From an uncultured bacterium (GTDB taxonomy: Bacteria; Planctomycetota; Phycisphaerae; Phycisphaerales; SM1A02), in contig CAITDI010000066.1 in the NCBI GenBank assembly GCA_903891095.1, forward strand, positions 1 through 61,192: a stretch of 61,192 nt of DNA. Direction: 5' to 3'. The notes below the pieces were generated by a model, which saw nothing but the letters and a program-made list of their open reading frames with translations, had not been told where the DNA came from and did not search any database. The position numbers and the translations under genes are program-made. Below, piece after piece: positions 11,607-20,215 of the stretch. Each line of letters opens with the position of its first letter. Within the stretch, counting starts at the first letter, position 1.

Positions 11607-13229
11607 ATGCCAATGAATCACCAGAAGACTCGCGCAACGATCCGTCGCATCGCACGCACCCCACGTCCGCTCCTGACGCCGCTCATGCTTGCGGCGCTGG
11701 GAATTGCAGGCGTTGCGCGCGCCCAGGATTCCGGCGCGCCCAGTGCACAGGAGCTCATGCAGCGCATCGAGAAGCTCGAGGCTTCCAATCGTGCGCTCGC
11801 TGGCGAAGTCCAGACGCTCCGCGCCGAGGAAGGCGCGCAGTGGCTCTCCGAGGAGCGCGCTGCGGAGATCCGCAGCATCGTTTCCGACACGCTCGCCGAC
11901 AGCTCGACGCGCACCTCGCTGCAGTCGGTTGGTACGACGGCGGGATGGAACGACGGCTTCTTCCTGCAGAGCGCCGATGGCCGCTTCCGCCTGGAAATCG
12001 GCGGCTTGCTGCAGATGCGCTACGTCTACAGCTACATCCCCGATGGCGTCTCCGGCGTGAACCTGCCCGCGGGCACGGCATCGGCTGCGATCGCTGACAA
12101 CGTCGAGACCCGCTCGGGCTTCGACCTCCCAGACACGCAGCTCGACTTCAAGGGCTACGCGTTCGGTCCCAACTTCCAGTACCGCATCCGCGGCGTCTTC
12201 TCCAACCAGGATGAAGCAGTCGTCGGCCAGAATCCCTTCGGCAACCTCGGCAGCGGCAGCGGAGCCTTCCGCGTGCTCGATGCCTACGTGCGCGCGGAGC
12301 TTTCCGATGAGTTCTCTGTCCGCGTCGGTCAGTTCAAGCTGCCGTTCGCACGTGAGCAGCTCGTCGATGAGCAGTACCAGCTCGCCGTCGACCGCTCGGT
12401 GATCGTCGATCACCTCGGTCTCGGTCGTTCGCAGGGCGTTGAAGGCACCTGGTCGTCGGACAACGCGCGCGCCATGCTCGCGTTCTCCAACGGCGGCACC
12501 GACAACGTCTACGGCATCCTCAAGGCCGTCGGCAGCGAGCCGATGGGCTCGAACTACGGCAGCGACGGCGTCGATTGGGCCGTGACCGGCCGCTTCGAGT
12601 GGAAGTTCGCGGGCCAGTGGAAGCAGTTCAACTCGATGACCAGCCCGCCGGGCGACGAGTACGCCATGCTGGTCGGCATCGCTGCGCACGCGCAGGACGG
12701 CGATCCCGACAACGGCAACAACACGACGACCACCCAGCCGAACACCTGGTACGCCTTCACTGGCGACGTCAGCGTGATGCTCGGCGGCGCGTCGCTCTTC
12801 GCGAGCTTCAGCTACTCGAACACCAACTCGGGCTCCGCCTTCGTTGCTGGCTCGAACAACTTCAACCCGCCGGCCTACTTCGACATCGGCAAGTCCGAGT
12901 GCTGGGGCGTCGTCACCCAGGCTTCGTACTACATCGCTCCCAAGTGGGAAGTCTTCGGCCGTATGGAAATCGGCAACGCCTCGGTGCCCAACATCGGCAA
13001 CATCTCGAACCCGACGGGCACCAGCAGCCTCGAGAACGGCAACATGCTGACGATCACCACGATCGGCCTCAACTGGTACATCGATGGTCAGGACCTCAAG
13101 TGGTCCAGCGACTTCGGCTTCGCCTGGGATTCGGTCGACGGCGTCTGGTACGACGGCGCCAACGGATGGCGCGCCGCGGCTGACCAGAGCGAGATCGTGT
13201 TCCGGTCGCAGCTCCAGCTGGCCTTCTGA
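11607..13229 (+). CDS. Outer-membrane porin (paralogue C)
   Basis: A 540-residue porin, more divergent than A and B. The N-terminus is long and basic (MPMNHQKTRATIRRIARTPR) before a hydrophobic core and an AQA-like cleavage site (GVARAQDS). A heptad coiled coil (ELMQRIEKLEASNRALAGEV) and the shared WLSEERAAEIRSIVSDTLAD segment come next. The barrel includes SVRVGQFKLPFAREQLVDEQ and ends ...QLQLAF. The start is the ATG at 11607, with AAGGAG 8 bases upstream; the ATG six bases later is also possible. The mature barrel is longer than in A and B, with Asn/Thr-rich loops. It closes the three-porin cluster; the substrate is unknown. Confidence 0.85.
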   Translation: MPMNHQKTRATIRRIARTPRPLLTPLMLAALGIAGVARAQDSGAPSAQELMQRIEKLEASNRALAGEVQTLRAEEGAQWLSEERAAEIRSIVSDTLADSSTRTSLQSVGTTAGWNDGFFLQSADGRFRLEIGGLLQMRYVYSYIPDGVSGVNLPAGTASAAIADNVETRSGFDLPDTQLDFKGYAFGPNFQYRIRGVFSNQDEAVVGQNPFGNLGSGSGAFRVLDAYVRAELSDEFSVRVGQFKLPFAREQLVDEQYQLAVDRSVIVDHLGLGRSQGVEGTWSSDNARAMLAFSNGGTDNVYGILKAVGSEPMGSNYGSDGVDWAVTGRFEWKFAGQWKQFNSMTSPPGDEYAMLVGIAAHAQDGDPDNGNNTTTTQPNTWYAFTGDVSVMLGGASLFASFSYSNTNSGSAFVAGSNNFNPPAYFDIGKSECWGVVTQASYYIAPKWEVFGRMEIGNASVPNIGNISNPTGTSSLENGNMLTITTIGLNWYIDGQDLKWSSDFGFAWDSVDGVWYDGANGWRAAADQSEIVFRSQLQLAF

Positions 13230-13255
13230 GCCGCCAACAACCCCCAAATCACACG

Positions 13256-13287
13256 AATACGCCGCGCGAAAGCGCGGCGTATTTCTT
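13256..13287 (+). terminator. Rho-independent terminator after porin C
   Basis: Perfect 12-bp stem (AATACGCCGCGC / GCGCGGCGTATT) closed by a GAAA tetraloop, followed by TCTT. The A/T-rich outer stem could allow activity in both directions. Confidence 0.88.
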
Positions 13288-13292
13288 ACACT
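13287..13292 (+). promoter_or_regulatory. Candidate -10 box for the purSL operon
   Basis: TACACT immediately after the porin C terminator and 70 bases before the purSL ATG. The hexamer matches those before carB and tRNA-Lys. No -35 was recognised. Confidence 0.28.
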
Positions 13293-13362
13293 CACGGATC
13301 ACCTGTAGGTCGCGCGCCGCCGCCACTGTCGGCTGCGTGCCGCCAGAACGAGCAGCCGAGCC

Positions 13363-16300
13363 ATGCCCACAGCCCCCGCCAAATCCAGCAGCTCGACGGA
13401 CGCCGCGTCCGCCGCCACCCTGATCCACCGCATCGAGGTGCGTCCGCGCCGTGGACACCATGACCCGCGCGGCCAGTCGGTGCAGAAGGCGATCGAGTCG
13501 CTCGGCCTGGCCAAGCAGCCCAAGCGCGTCGAGTACACCGCGGTCTACCTGATCGAGGGCGCGCTGACCTCGCAGGAAGTCGACCGCGTCGCCAACGAGC
13601 TCCTCGCCGACTGCGTGACGCAGTCCGCCGAGGTCCACGCCTCCAACCGCGCGAGCCGCCCGACCGTCGCCCCTGGCTCCGCCGTGGTCGAGGTTCATCC
13701 GCTGCCCGGCGTGACCGATCCTGCCGCCGAGAGCGTGCAGGCGGCGATCCTCGCGCTGACCGGCCGCACCGTGAAGGTCCGGACCGGCGACCGCTACGAC
13801 CTGCATGGTGTGGACAAGGTGATCGCCAAGACCGTCGGCGAGCGTCTGCTGGCGAACCCCGTCATCCACGCGATCCACACCGATCCGTACTTCCCGAGCT
13901 CGGTCCCGACGGGCACGCCGTACAAGCTGGCGATCCGCGAGGTCGCGATCACCAGGCTCAGCGACGCCGAGCTCGAGAAGCTCTCGCGCGAAGGGCATCT
14001 CTTCCTCTCGCTCGACGAGATGAAGGCGATCCAGGCCGAGTACCGCCGCGTTGGCCGCGAGCCGCGCGAGATCGAGCTCGAGACGCTGGCGCAGACGTGG
14101 TCGGAGCACTGCGTGCACAAGACGCTCAAGTCGACCGTGCGCTATCGCGAGATGTCGAGCGACCCCGCGTTCGAAGGCCAGTGGTCGCTTGCGAGCGACG
14201 CCAAGGGCCGCCCGAACCACGAGGTCTCCGCCGACGGCACCGTGACCGTCAAGAACCTCCTCAAGTCGACCGTCGCCGCGAGCACGCATGAGCTCATGAA
14301 GGACGGCATCGACTGGTGCCTCTCGGTGTTCGTCGACAATTCGGGCGTGGTCGCGTTCGACGACGAGCACGCGGTGTGCTTCAAGTGCGAGACGCACAAT
14401 CGCCCGAGCGCGATCGAGCCGTACGGCGGCGCGGCCACCGGCATCGGCGGCTGCATCCGCGACGTGATCGGCACGGGTCTCGGCGCGAAGCCGATCGCGG
14501 CGACGGATGTCTTCTGCGTGGCGTATCCCGACGTCGCCGAAGTTCCGCAGGGCTGCCTCGATCCCAAGCGCATCCTCAACCAGGTCGTCGCCGGCGTGCG
14601 CGACTACGGCAACCGCATGGGCATCCCCACGCTCAACGGCGCGGTGTACTTCGACGACAACTACGTGGGCAACCCGCTTGTCTACTGCGGCTGCATCGGC
14701 CTCATGCCGCGCAGCTGCGTCAAGGGCCGCACGCACGCGGGCGACGCGATCATCGCGCTTGGCGGACGCACGGGCCGCGACGGCATCCACGGCGCGACGT
14801 TCTCGAGCGCCGAGCTCACCGACAAGCACGCGAGCGAGTTCAGCCACGCCGTGCAGATCGGCAACGCGATCACCGAGAAGAAGGTGCTCGACGCGATCCT
14901 CGCGATGCGCGATCGCGCAGGCGGGCCGCTGTACCACGGACTGACCGATTGCGGCGCGGGCGGATTCTCGAGCGCGATCGGCGAGATGGCGAGCGAGGTC
15001 GGCGCCACGGTGCACCTCGAGCGCGCGCCGACCAAGTACGACGGCCTTTCGCCGACCGAGATCTGGATCAGCGAGGCGCAGGAGCGCATGGTGCTCTCGG
15101 TGCCCGCGGAGAACATCGAGGAACTCGCGCGCATCTGCGCGGACCACGGCGTCGACTGGTGCAACTTCGGAACCTTCGGCAGCGACACGGGCGACATCAC
15201 GCTGTTCTGGCATGGCGTCGAGGTCGGCCGTCTGTCGTGCGAGTTCCTGCACGGCGCGATTCCGATGCCCGTGCGCGAAGCCGTGTGGGACGCGTCGTGG
15301 GCCGCGCAGCAGCGCTCGAACAAGCGCGCGCGCCAGTTCTCGCGTGATCTCGCGCAGTCCTCGGCCGACGCGATGCTGGTGCTCGAGGCTCTTCTCGCGC
15401 ATCCGAACATCGCGAGCAAGGCGTGGATCATCCGTCAGTACGACCACGAGGTTCAGGGCTCGAGCGTGCTCAAGCCGCTCGTGGGCGAGCCTGTCGGCAC
15501 GAGCGCGGGCGGCCCCGGCGATGCCGCGGTGATTCGTCCGAAGAAGGGCTCCGACAAGGCGCTCGCGATCGGCAACGGCCTCGCGACCGGACTCGGCGCC
15601 GATCCGTACGCGATGGCGATCGCCGCGATCGACGAGTGCGTGCGCAACCTCGTGTGCGTGGGCGCGGACCCGACGCACATCGCGATCCTCGACAACTTCT
15701 GCTGGCCGAGCTGCAAGGACCCGCGCAACATGGGTTCGCTCGTGCGTGCATGCGAAGGCTGCTACGACGCGGCCAAGGCGTACCGCACGCCGTTCATCTC
15801 GGGCAAGGACTCGCTCAACAACCAGTTCGTGACCGAGGACGGCCGCACGATCCAGATCCCGCCGACGCTGCTCATCTCGGGCTTTGCGCCGGTGACCAAG
15901 GATGTCAACGCGGTCTCGATGGACGCCAAGCGCGCGGGCTCCAGGCTCGTGCTCGTGGGCAACACCAGCAATCGCCTCGGCGGCTCGCACTTTGCGATGC
16001 TCGCGGGTGCGGCGCCGAGCGCGTCGCGGCTCCCGTCGCCCGACCTCGTCGCGGGTCCCAAGCACGCGGCCGCGGTCGCGCGCGCGATCGGCACGGGCAT
16101 CGTGCGCGCGGCGCATGACTGCAGCGAAGGCGGCCTGCTCGTGGCCGCCGCGGAGATGGCGTTCAGCGGCAACCTCGGCCTCGCGCTCGATGTCGCGGCG
16201 ATGCCTGCGGACGGCGACGTGCCGTTCCTCGCGCGCTGCTTTGCCGAGGACGCGCACCGCTACCTGCTCGAGGTCGACGAGAAGGACCTCGCGTCGCTCT

Positions 16301-16455
16301 CGAAGGCGCTCGGCGATGTGCCGCATGCGGTGATCGGATCGTTCAACGCGTCGGGCGAGCTCTCGCTCGGCGACGGATCGGGAATGGCTGCGACCAAGGT
16401 GTCCGCGCTCGGCGAACGCTGGAGCAGCGGCATGGCGAGCGGAGGATTCGCGTGA
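13363..16455 (+). CDS. purL: Phosphoribosylformylglycinamidine synthase: two PurS-like domains fused to PurL
   Basis: Converts FGAR to FGAM in purine synthesis, using ammonia from PurQ. At 1030 residues it is much longer than a small-type PurL (~740). Residues ~22-100 (HRIEVRPRRGHHDPRGQSVQ...) and ~106-180 (VVEVHPLPGVTDPAAESVQ...) both look like PurS domains, so it carries a covalent tandem PurS. The PurL part begins near residue 190 and shows TWSEHCVHKTLKS, CFKCETHNRPSAIEPYGGAA and GIHGATFSSAEL, plus a second AIR-synthase-like half (GGFSSAIGEMASEVGATVHL; AAHDCSEGGLLVAAAEMAFS). There is no glutaminase domain at the C-terminus; that is supplied by purQ, whose GTG start overlaps this stop codon. 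Confidence 0.94.
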   Translation: MPTAPAKSSSSTDAASAATLIHRIEVRPRRGHHDPRGQSVQKAIESLGLAKQPKRVEYTAVYLIEGALTSQEVDRVANELLADCVTQSAEVHASNRASRPTVAPGSAVVEVHPLPGVTDPAAESVQAAILALTGRTVKVRTGDRYDLHGVDKVIAKTVGERLLANPVIHAIHTDPYFPSSVPTGTPYKLAIREVAITRLSDAELEKLSREGHLFLSLDEMKAIQAEYRRVGREPREIELETLAQTWSEHCVHKTLKSTVRYREMSSDPAFEGQWSLASDAKGRPNHEVSADGTVTVKNLLKSTVAASTHELMKDGIDWCLSVFVDNSGVVAFDDEHAVCFKCETHNRPSAIEPYGGAATGIGGCIRDVIGTGLGAKPIAATDVFCVAYPDVAEVPQGCLDPKRILNQVVAGVRDYGNRMGIPTLNGAVYFDDNYVGNPLVYCGCIGLMPRSCVKGRTHAGDAIIALGGRTGRDGIHGATFSSAELTDKHASEFSHAVQIGNAITEKKVLDAILAMRDRAGGPLYHGLTDCGAGGFSSAIGEMASEVGATVHLERAPTKYDGLSPTEIWISEAQERMVLSVPAENIEELARICADHGVDWCNFGTFGSDTGDITLFWHGVEVGRLSCEFLHGAIPMPVREAVWDASWAAQQRSNKRARQFSRDLAQSSADAMLVLEALLAHPNIASKAWIIRQYDHEVQGSSVLKPLVGEPVGTSAGGPGDAAVIRPKKGSDKALAIGNGLATGLGADPYAMAIAAIDECVRNLVCVGADPTHIAILDNFCWPSCKDPRNMGSLVRACEGCYDAAKAYRTPFISGKDSLNNQFVTEDGRTIQIPPTLLISGFAPVTKDVNAVSMDAKRAGSRLVLVGNTSNRLGGSHFAMLAGAAPSASRLPSPDLVAGPKHAAAVARAIGTGIVRAAHDCSEGGLLVAAAEMAFSGNLGLALDVAAMPADGDVPFLARCFAEDAHRYLLEVDEKDLASLSKALGDVPHAVIGSFNASGELSLGDGSGMAATKVSALGERWSSGMASGGFA

Positions 16456-17288
16456 ATCGCGCGGAGAAACACACGATGAAGGCACTCGTCATCACGGCAC
16501 CCGGCATCAACTGCGACCTCGAGCTCTGCGAGGCGTTCGCGCTCGCGGGCTGCGAGGTCACGAGCGAGCTGCTCACGCGGCTCTCGCGCGATCCGTCGCA
16601 GATCGACCGCTACGACCTCATCGGCCTGCCCGGCGGATTCAGCTACGGCGACGATGTCGCGGCGGGCCGCATCATGGCCGCGCTCATCCGCGAGTCGATC
16701 TATCCCGCGCTTTCCGCGGCGATCGCGCGCGGCGTTCCCATGATGACGCCGTGCAACGGCTTCCAGATCGCGGTGCAGGCGGGACTTCTTCCGGGCCCCG
16801 AGGCCGGCGAAGCGTGGAGCGATGTGCCCACCGAGCCGACCGTCGCGCTCGCGCAGAACGCGACCGCGCGCTTCAACGACATCTGGACCACGATGGAGAT
16901 CCCCGCGGGCACGCGCTGCGTGTGGACGCGCGACCTCAAGATGGACGCGGACACCGCGCTCATGTCGTGCGCGCACGGCGAGGGCCGCTTCGTCGCCGAG
17001 CAGGAGACGATCGACGCGCTTGAGGCGAACGGCCAGGTCGCCGTGCGCTACGGCGCGCGCGATCACTTCAACGGCTCGATCAACCGCATCGCGGGCATCT
17101 GCGATGCGACGGGTCTCGTGTTCGGCCTCATGCCGCATCCCGAGCGCTACCTGCACTGGACGCAGCATCCGCGCTGGACGCGCTTGTCGGCCGCGCAGCG
17201 CACGGGCGACACGCCTGGCCTGCAGATGTTCAAGAACGCCGTCGCGCACGCCGCGAAGGCGCGCACGGTGACCGGCGGCCGTCGATGA
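16452..17288 (+). CDS. purQ: Phosphoribosylformylglycinamidine synthase, glutaminase subunit
   Basis: The class I glutamine amidotransferase subunit that releases ammonia for PurL. It has 278 residues, longer than the common ~225. The nucleophile is C101 in TPCNGFQ and the catalytic pair is H229/E231 in PHPER. LIGLPGGFSYGDDVAAGRI, before the nucleophile, is typical. The start is the GTG at 16452, overlapping the purL stop as GTGA, with GGAGG 6 bases upstream inside purL; an in-frame ATG eight codons later is a less likely start. The end overlaps the next gene as ATGA, so purL, purQ and the oxidoreductase are translationally coupled. Confidence 0.95.
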   Translation: MNRAEKHTMKALVITAPGINCDLELCEAFALAGCEVTSELLTRLSRDPSQIDRYDLIGLPGGFSYGDDVAAGRIMAALIRESIYPALSAAIARGVPMMTPCNGFQIAVQAGLLPGPEAGEAWSDVPTEPTVALAQNATARFNDIWTTMEIPAGTRCVWTRDLKMDADTALMSCAHGEGRFVAEQETIDALEANGQVAVRYGARDHFNGSINRIAGICDATGLVFGLMPHPERYLHWTQHPRWTRLSAAQRTGDTPGLQMFKNAVAHAAKARTVTGGRR

Positions 17289-18334
17289 CGGCCACCGCAC
17301 TCAAGACGCTTCGCTGCGCGACGATCGGCGTCGGCCGCATGGGCCGGCATCACGCGCGCCTCTACGCGCAGACCGACGGCTGCGATCTCGTCGGCGTCGT
17401 CGATGGCAACGTCGAGCGCGCGTCGAAGATCACCGAGGAGTGGGGCGGCCGCGCCTTCGCGAGCGTGCAGGAACTCATCGATCATGGCGTCGATGCGGTC
17501 ACCATCGCGACGCCGACGATCACGCACCGCGCGATCGTCGAGCCGCTGCTCGAGGCGGGCATCGCGTGCCTGGTCGAGAAGCCGCTCGCGCCCGACGTCG
17601 CCGAAGCGCGCGCGATCGCGGACACCGCGAAGCGCACGGGTTCGCTGCTGCAGGTCGGTCACATCGTGCGCTACGACCCGGTGATGATCGCGATCCGCGA
17701 GCTCATCATGGGCGGCGCGATGCGGCCGCGGTTCATCGAGATCGACCGCGTGAGCCCGATGACTTTCCGCTCGGTCGACGTCGGCGTCGTGCTCGACATG
17801 ATGATCCACGACCTCGACGTGCTCTTCATGCTCATGGGCGCGGAGCCCGAGGAAATCCACGCGAACGCGGTGTGCGTCGTCGGCGAGGCCGAGGACGTGT
17901 GCAACGCGCGGCTCGTGTTTCCCGCGGGTCCCGACGGCCTGCGCTGCACGGCGAACGTCACCGCGAGCCGCCTCGCGCTCAAGACCGAGCGCAAGATGCG
18001 GCTCATCAGCGAGGACGCGTACATCTCCGCCGACTACGGCGAGAAGAAGGGCCACGTCGTGCGCAAGACTGCGAACGCCGCGCAGCTCGCCGATGTGCGC
18101 GAGCGCCTCAAGCGCGGCGAGGACCTCTCGAGCGTGAACTACCTCGAGATGATCACGATGGAGCCGCTCGCCGTCGGTTCGGGCGAGCCGTTGAAGCTGC
18201 AGCTCCTCGACTTCATGGATGCGGTGCGCAACAACAGGCGTCCGCTCGTGAACGCAGAGGACGGCTTTGCCGCGGTCCGCACCGCGGAACGCATCGTCGC
18301 CGCGGCGAGGGCCGCGGGCGCGCGCATGGTTTGA
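17285..18334 (+). CDS. Gfo/Idh/MocA family NAD(P)-dependent oxidoreductase
   Basis: A 349-residue two-domain dehydrogenase. The N-terminal Rossmann fold has ATIGVGRMGRHHARLY near residue 12, and the family's EKP motif lies at 98-100 (VEKPLAPD). The C-terminal alpha/beta domain carries MMIHDLDVLFMLMG, matching the conserved catalytic-region H-D pair. Members oxidise or reduce sugars and sugar nucleotides; the compact layout resembles UDP-GlcNAc 3-dehydrogenases of lipid A synthesis, but the substrate cannot be fixed from sequence. Its ATG overlaps the purQ stop (ATGA), which implies one transcript with the purine genes, although no purine-pathway role is known for the family. Confidence 0.85.
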   Translation: MTATALKTLRCATIGVGRMGRHHARLYAQTDGCDLVGVVDGNVERASKITEEWGGRAFASVQELIDHGVDAVTIATPTITHRAIVEPLLEAGIACLVEKPLAPDVAEARAIADTAKRTGSLLQVGHIVRYDPVMIAIRELIMGGAMRPRFIEIDRVSPMTFRSVDVGVVLDMMIHDLDVLFMLMGAEPEEIHANAVCVVGEAEDVCNARLVFPAGPDGLRCTANVTASRLALKTERKMRLISEDAYISADYGEKKGHVVRKTANAAQLADVRERLKRGEDLSSVNYLEMITMEPLAVGSGEPLKLQLLDFMDAVRNNRRPLVNAEDGFAAVRTAERIVAAARAAGARMV

Positions 18335-18358
18335 CTACGTTTCTCGGGGATCCGCGAC

Positions 18359-20215
18359 ATGGCTGCCGAAGACCGCGTCCTTCTCGTCGACGACCAGCCC
18401 ATGATGGGCGAGGTCGTCAAGCGCATGCTCGACGCTGCGGGTGGATTCGAGCTGCGCGTGGTGTCGACGCCTGGCAGCGCGCTTGACGCGGCGCGCGAGT
18501 TCATGCCGACGGTGATCCTGCAGGACATCGAGATGCCCGGGATCAACGGCTTCGAGCTGCTTGACGCGTATCGCGCGGATGCGGCGCTCGCAGATGTTCC
18601 CGTGCTCATGCTCACCAGCGTCGAGAACGCCGAGGCGAAGGCGAAGGCCTTTGAACTCGGCGCGAACGACTACATGGTCAAGTTTCCCGACGCGATCGAG
18701 ATGGTCGCGCGCGTGCGGAGGCATTCGCTGGTTCGTCGGCAGGCGCTCGCGCGCGTGCAGCGTGCGGCCGACGCGGAGCGTGCGCGCAATCCGCTGGGCT
18801 TCATGCGCGAGCCGCTGCCGCAGTGCGATGTCGCGATCATCGGCGGTGGATTCAGCGGGCTCATGTCGGCGGTGCGCATCGCGGCTGCGGCGCCGGGCGC
18901 GAGCCTGAGCGTGTTCGAGCGGCGTTCGCGTGGCGGACCAGGCGTCGCGTACGGCGCGTGCGATGGCGAGCACTTGCTCAATGTTCCCGCGGCGCGCATG
19001 GGCGCGTTCGCGGAGAAGCCGACGGCGTTCCACGAATGGCTCGAGCGCGAGGCGCCTGGGCGGTTCGGTGCGAGTGATTTCGCGCCGCGCGCGATGTTCG
19101 GCCGCTATCTGATCGAGACGGTGCGTGGCGCGCTCGACGCATCGACCCCGCGGCCGCGACTCGTGTCCGACGCGGTCGTGCATCTCGAGCGCCATGCTGC
19201 GGGCTTTGAGCTGCTGCTTGCGTCGGGACGCACGGTGATCGCGCGCGGTGTCGTGCTCGCGGTTGGACTTCCACAGGCGCGCGCGCCGTGGCGCGGCGTC
19301 GGCGGCGATGCGCTCGCCGCGATTCCGCGCAAGCTGCTCGTCGACGATCCGTGGGAACCTGGCGCGCTCGATGGCATCCCTGCGGACGACACGGTCGTCA
19401 TCGTCGGCAGCGGACTCACGGCGGTGGATGTCACGCTTGGACTTCGACGCCGCGGACATCGCGGCAAGCTCGTGCTCGTGTCGCGCAACGGCCGCTTTCC
19501 GCTGCCGCACGCTGCGTCGCATGGTGCTCCGCCAGCGCTGGATTTCGCGGAGCTCGCGCGCAGTCCGCAGGATGCGTTCCGCCTCGTGCGCCGCACGGTG
19601 CGCGACCTCGCGTCGCACGATCACGAGTGGCACGGCGCGATCGACGGCGTGCGTCCGCACGCGACCAAGGTCTGGCAGGCGTGGTCGACGGAGCAGCGCG
19701 CGTACTTCCTGCGTCGGCTGCGTCCGTACTGGGAGATTCACCGTCATCGCGTTCCGCCGCATCTTCTTGCGGTGCTGGATGCGGAGCGCGCGGCGGGCAC
19801 GCTCGAGCTCGTCGCTGGCGGTGTGGCGGGCATCGCTGCTGCTGCGGATGCCGAGGCGATCGATGTGACGGTCAAGCCCGCACGCGGCGCATTGCAAGCG
19901 CTGCGCGCCGCGCGCATCATCAACTGCGTCGGTCCCGCGATGAGCGTCGCGGAGACGGTCGATCCGCTGCTTGGCTCGCTGTTTCGCAGCGGAATGGCCG
20001 TCGCGGACGCGCTTGGTCTCGGCCTGCGTTCCGACGCGGAAGGCCGCGTGCTCGACGCGCAGCATGCGCCGCAGCGCGGCATGCGTCTCGTTGGCGCACT
20101 GCGTCGCGGCGAGCTGTGGGAGTCGACCGCGGTTCCCGAACTGCGCGTGCAGGCCGCGGTCGCGGCGGAATCGCTCGCGCGCGAGCTCGGCATCTTCAAG
20201 GCGCCATCGGCATGA
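18359..20215 (+). CDS. Response-regulator receiver domain fused to an FAD/NAD(P)-binding oxidoreductase
   Basis: A 618-residue single frame joining two families. Residues 1-135 form a receiver domain: acidic pair D11/D12, phospho-acceptor D56 in LQDIEMPGINGFELL, T86, and K108 in GANDYMVKFPD, the style seen in WspR/PleD regulators. A helical linker (118-150) leads to an FAD-binding oxidoreductase of the FAD-NAD(P)-binding 9 type: GGGFSG at 162-167, GGPGVAYGACDGEHLLNVPA after it, and a second dinucleotide fold with VVIVGSGLTAVD (GSG 350-352). No DNA-binding or GGDEF domain is present. No histidine kinase is nearby. It begins 24 bases after the Gfo gene and overlaps nfo as ATGA. The chemistry and substrate are unknown; phosphorylation may control redox activity (inference). 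Confidence 0.88.
   Translation: MAAEDRVLLVDDQPMMGEVVKRMLDAAGGFELRVVSTPGSALDAAREFMPTVILQDIEMPGINGFELLDAYRADAALADVPVLMLTSVENAEAKAKAFELGANDYMVKFPDAIEMVARVRRHSLVRRQALARVQRAADAERARNPLGFMREPLPQCDVAIIGGGFSGLMSAVRIAAAAPGASLSVFERRSRGGPGVAYGACDGEHLLNVPAARMGAFAEKPTAFHEWLEREAPGRFGASDFAPRAMFGRYLIETVRGALDASTPRPRLVSDAVVHLERHAAGFELLLASGRTVIARGVVLAVGLPQARAPWRGVGGDALAAIPRKLLVDDPWEPGALDGIPADDTVVIVGSGLTAVDVTLGLRRRGHRGKLVLVSRNGRFPLPHAASHGAPPALDFAELARSPQDAFRLVRRTVRDLASHDHEWHGAIDGVRPHATKVWQAWSTEQRAYFLRRLRPYWEIHRHRVPPHLLAVLDAERAAGTLELVAGGVAGIAAAADAEAIDVTVKPARGALQALRAARIINCVGPAMSVAETVDPLLGSLFRSGMAVADALGLGLRSDAEGRVLDAQHAPQRGMRLVGALRRGELWESTAVPELRVQAAVAAESLARELGIFKAPSA

Noticed and set aside
13249-16485. 1078-residue antisense frame opposite purL
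   Set aside because: Same third-position effect; composition is dominated by Arg, Ala and Val with no domain, and purL motifs are complete on the other strand.
19288-20211. Upstream extension of the nfo frame
   Set aside because: Arg-rich shadow of the REC-FAD gene; Nfo homology begins at the ATG at 20212, coupled by ATGA.
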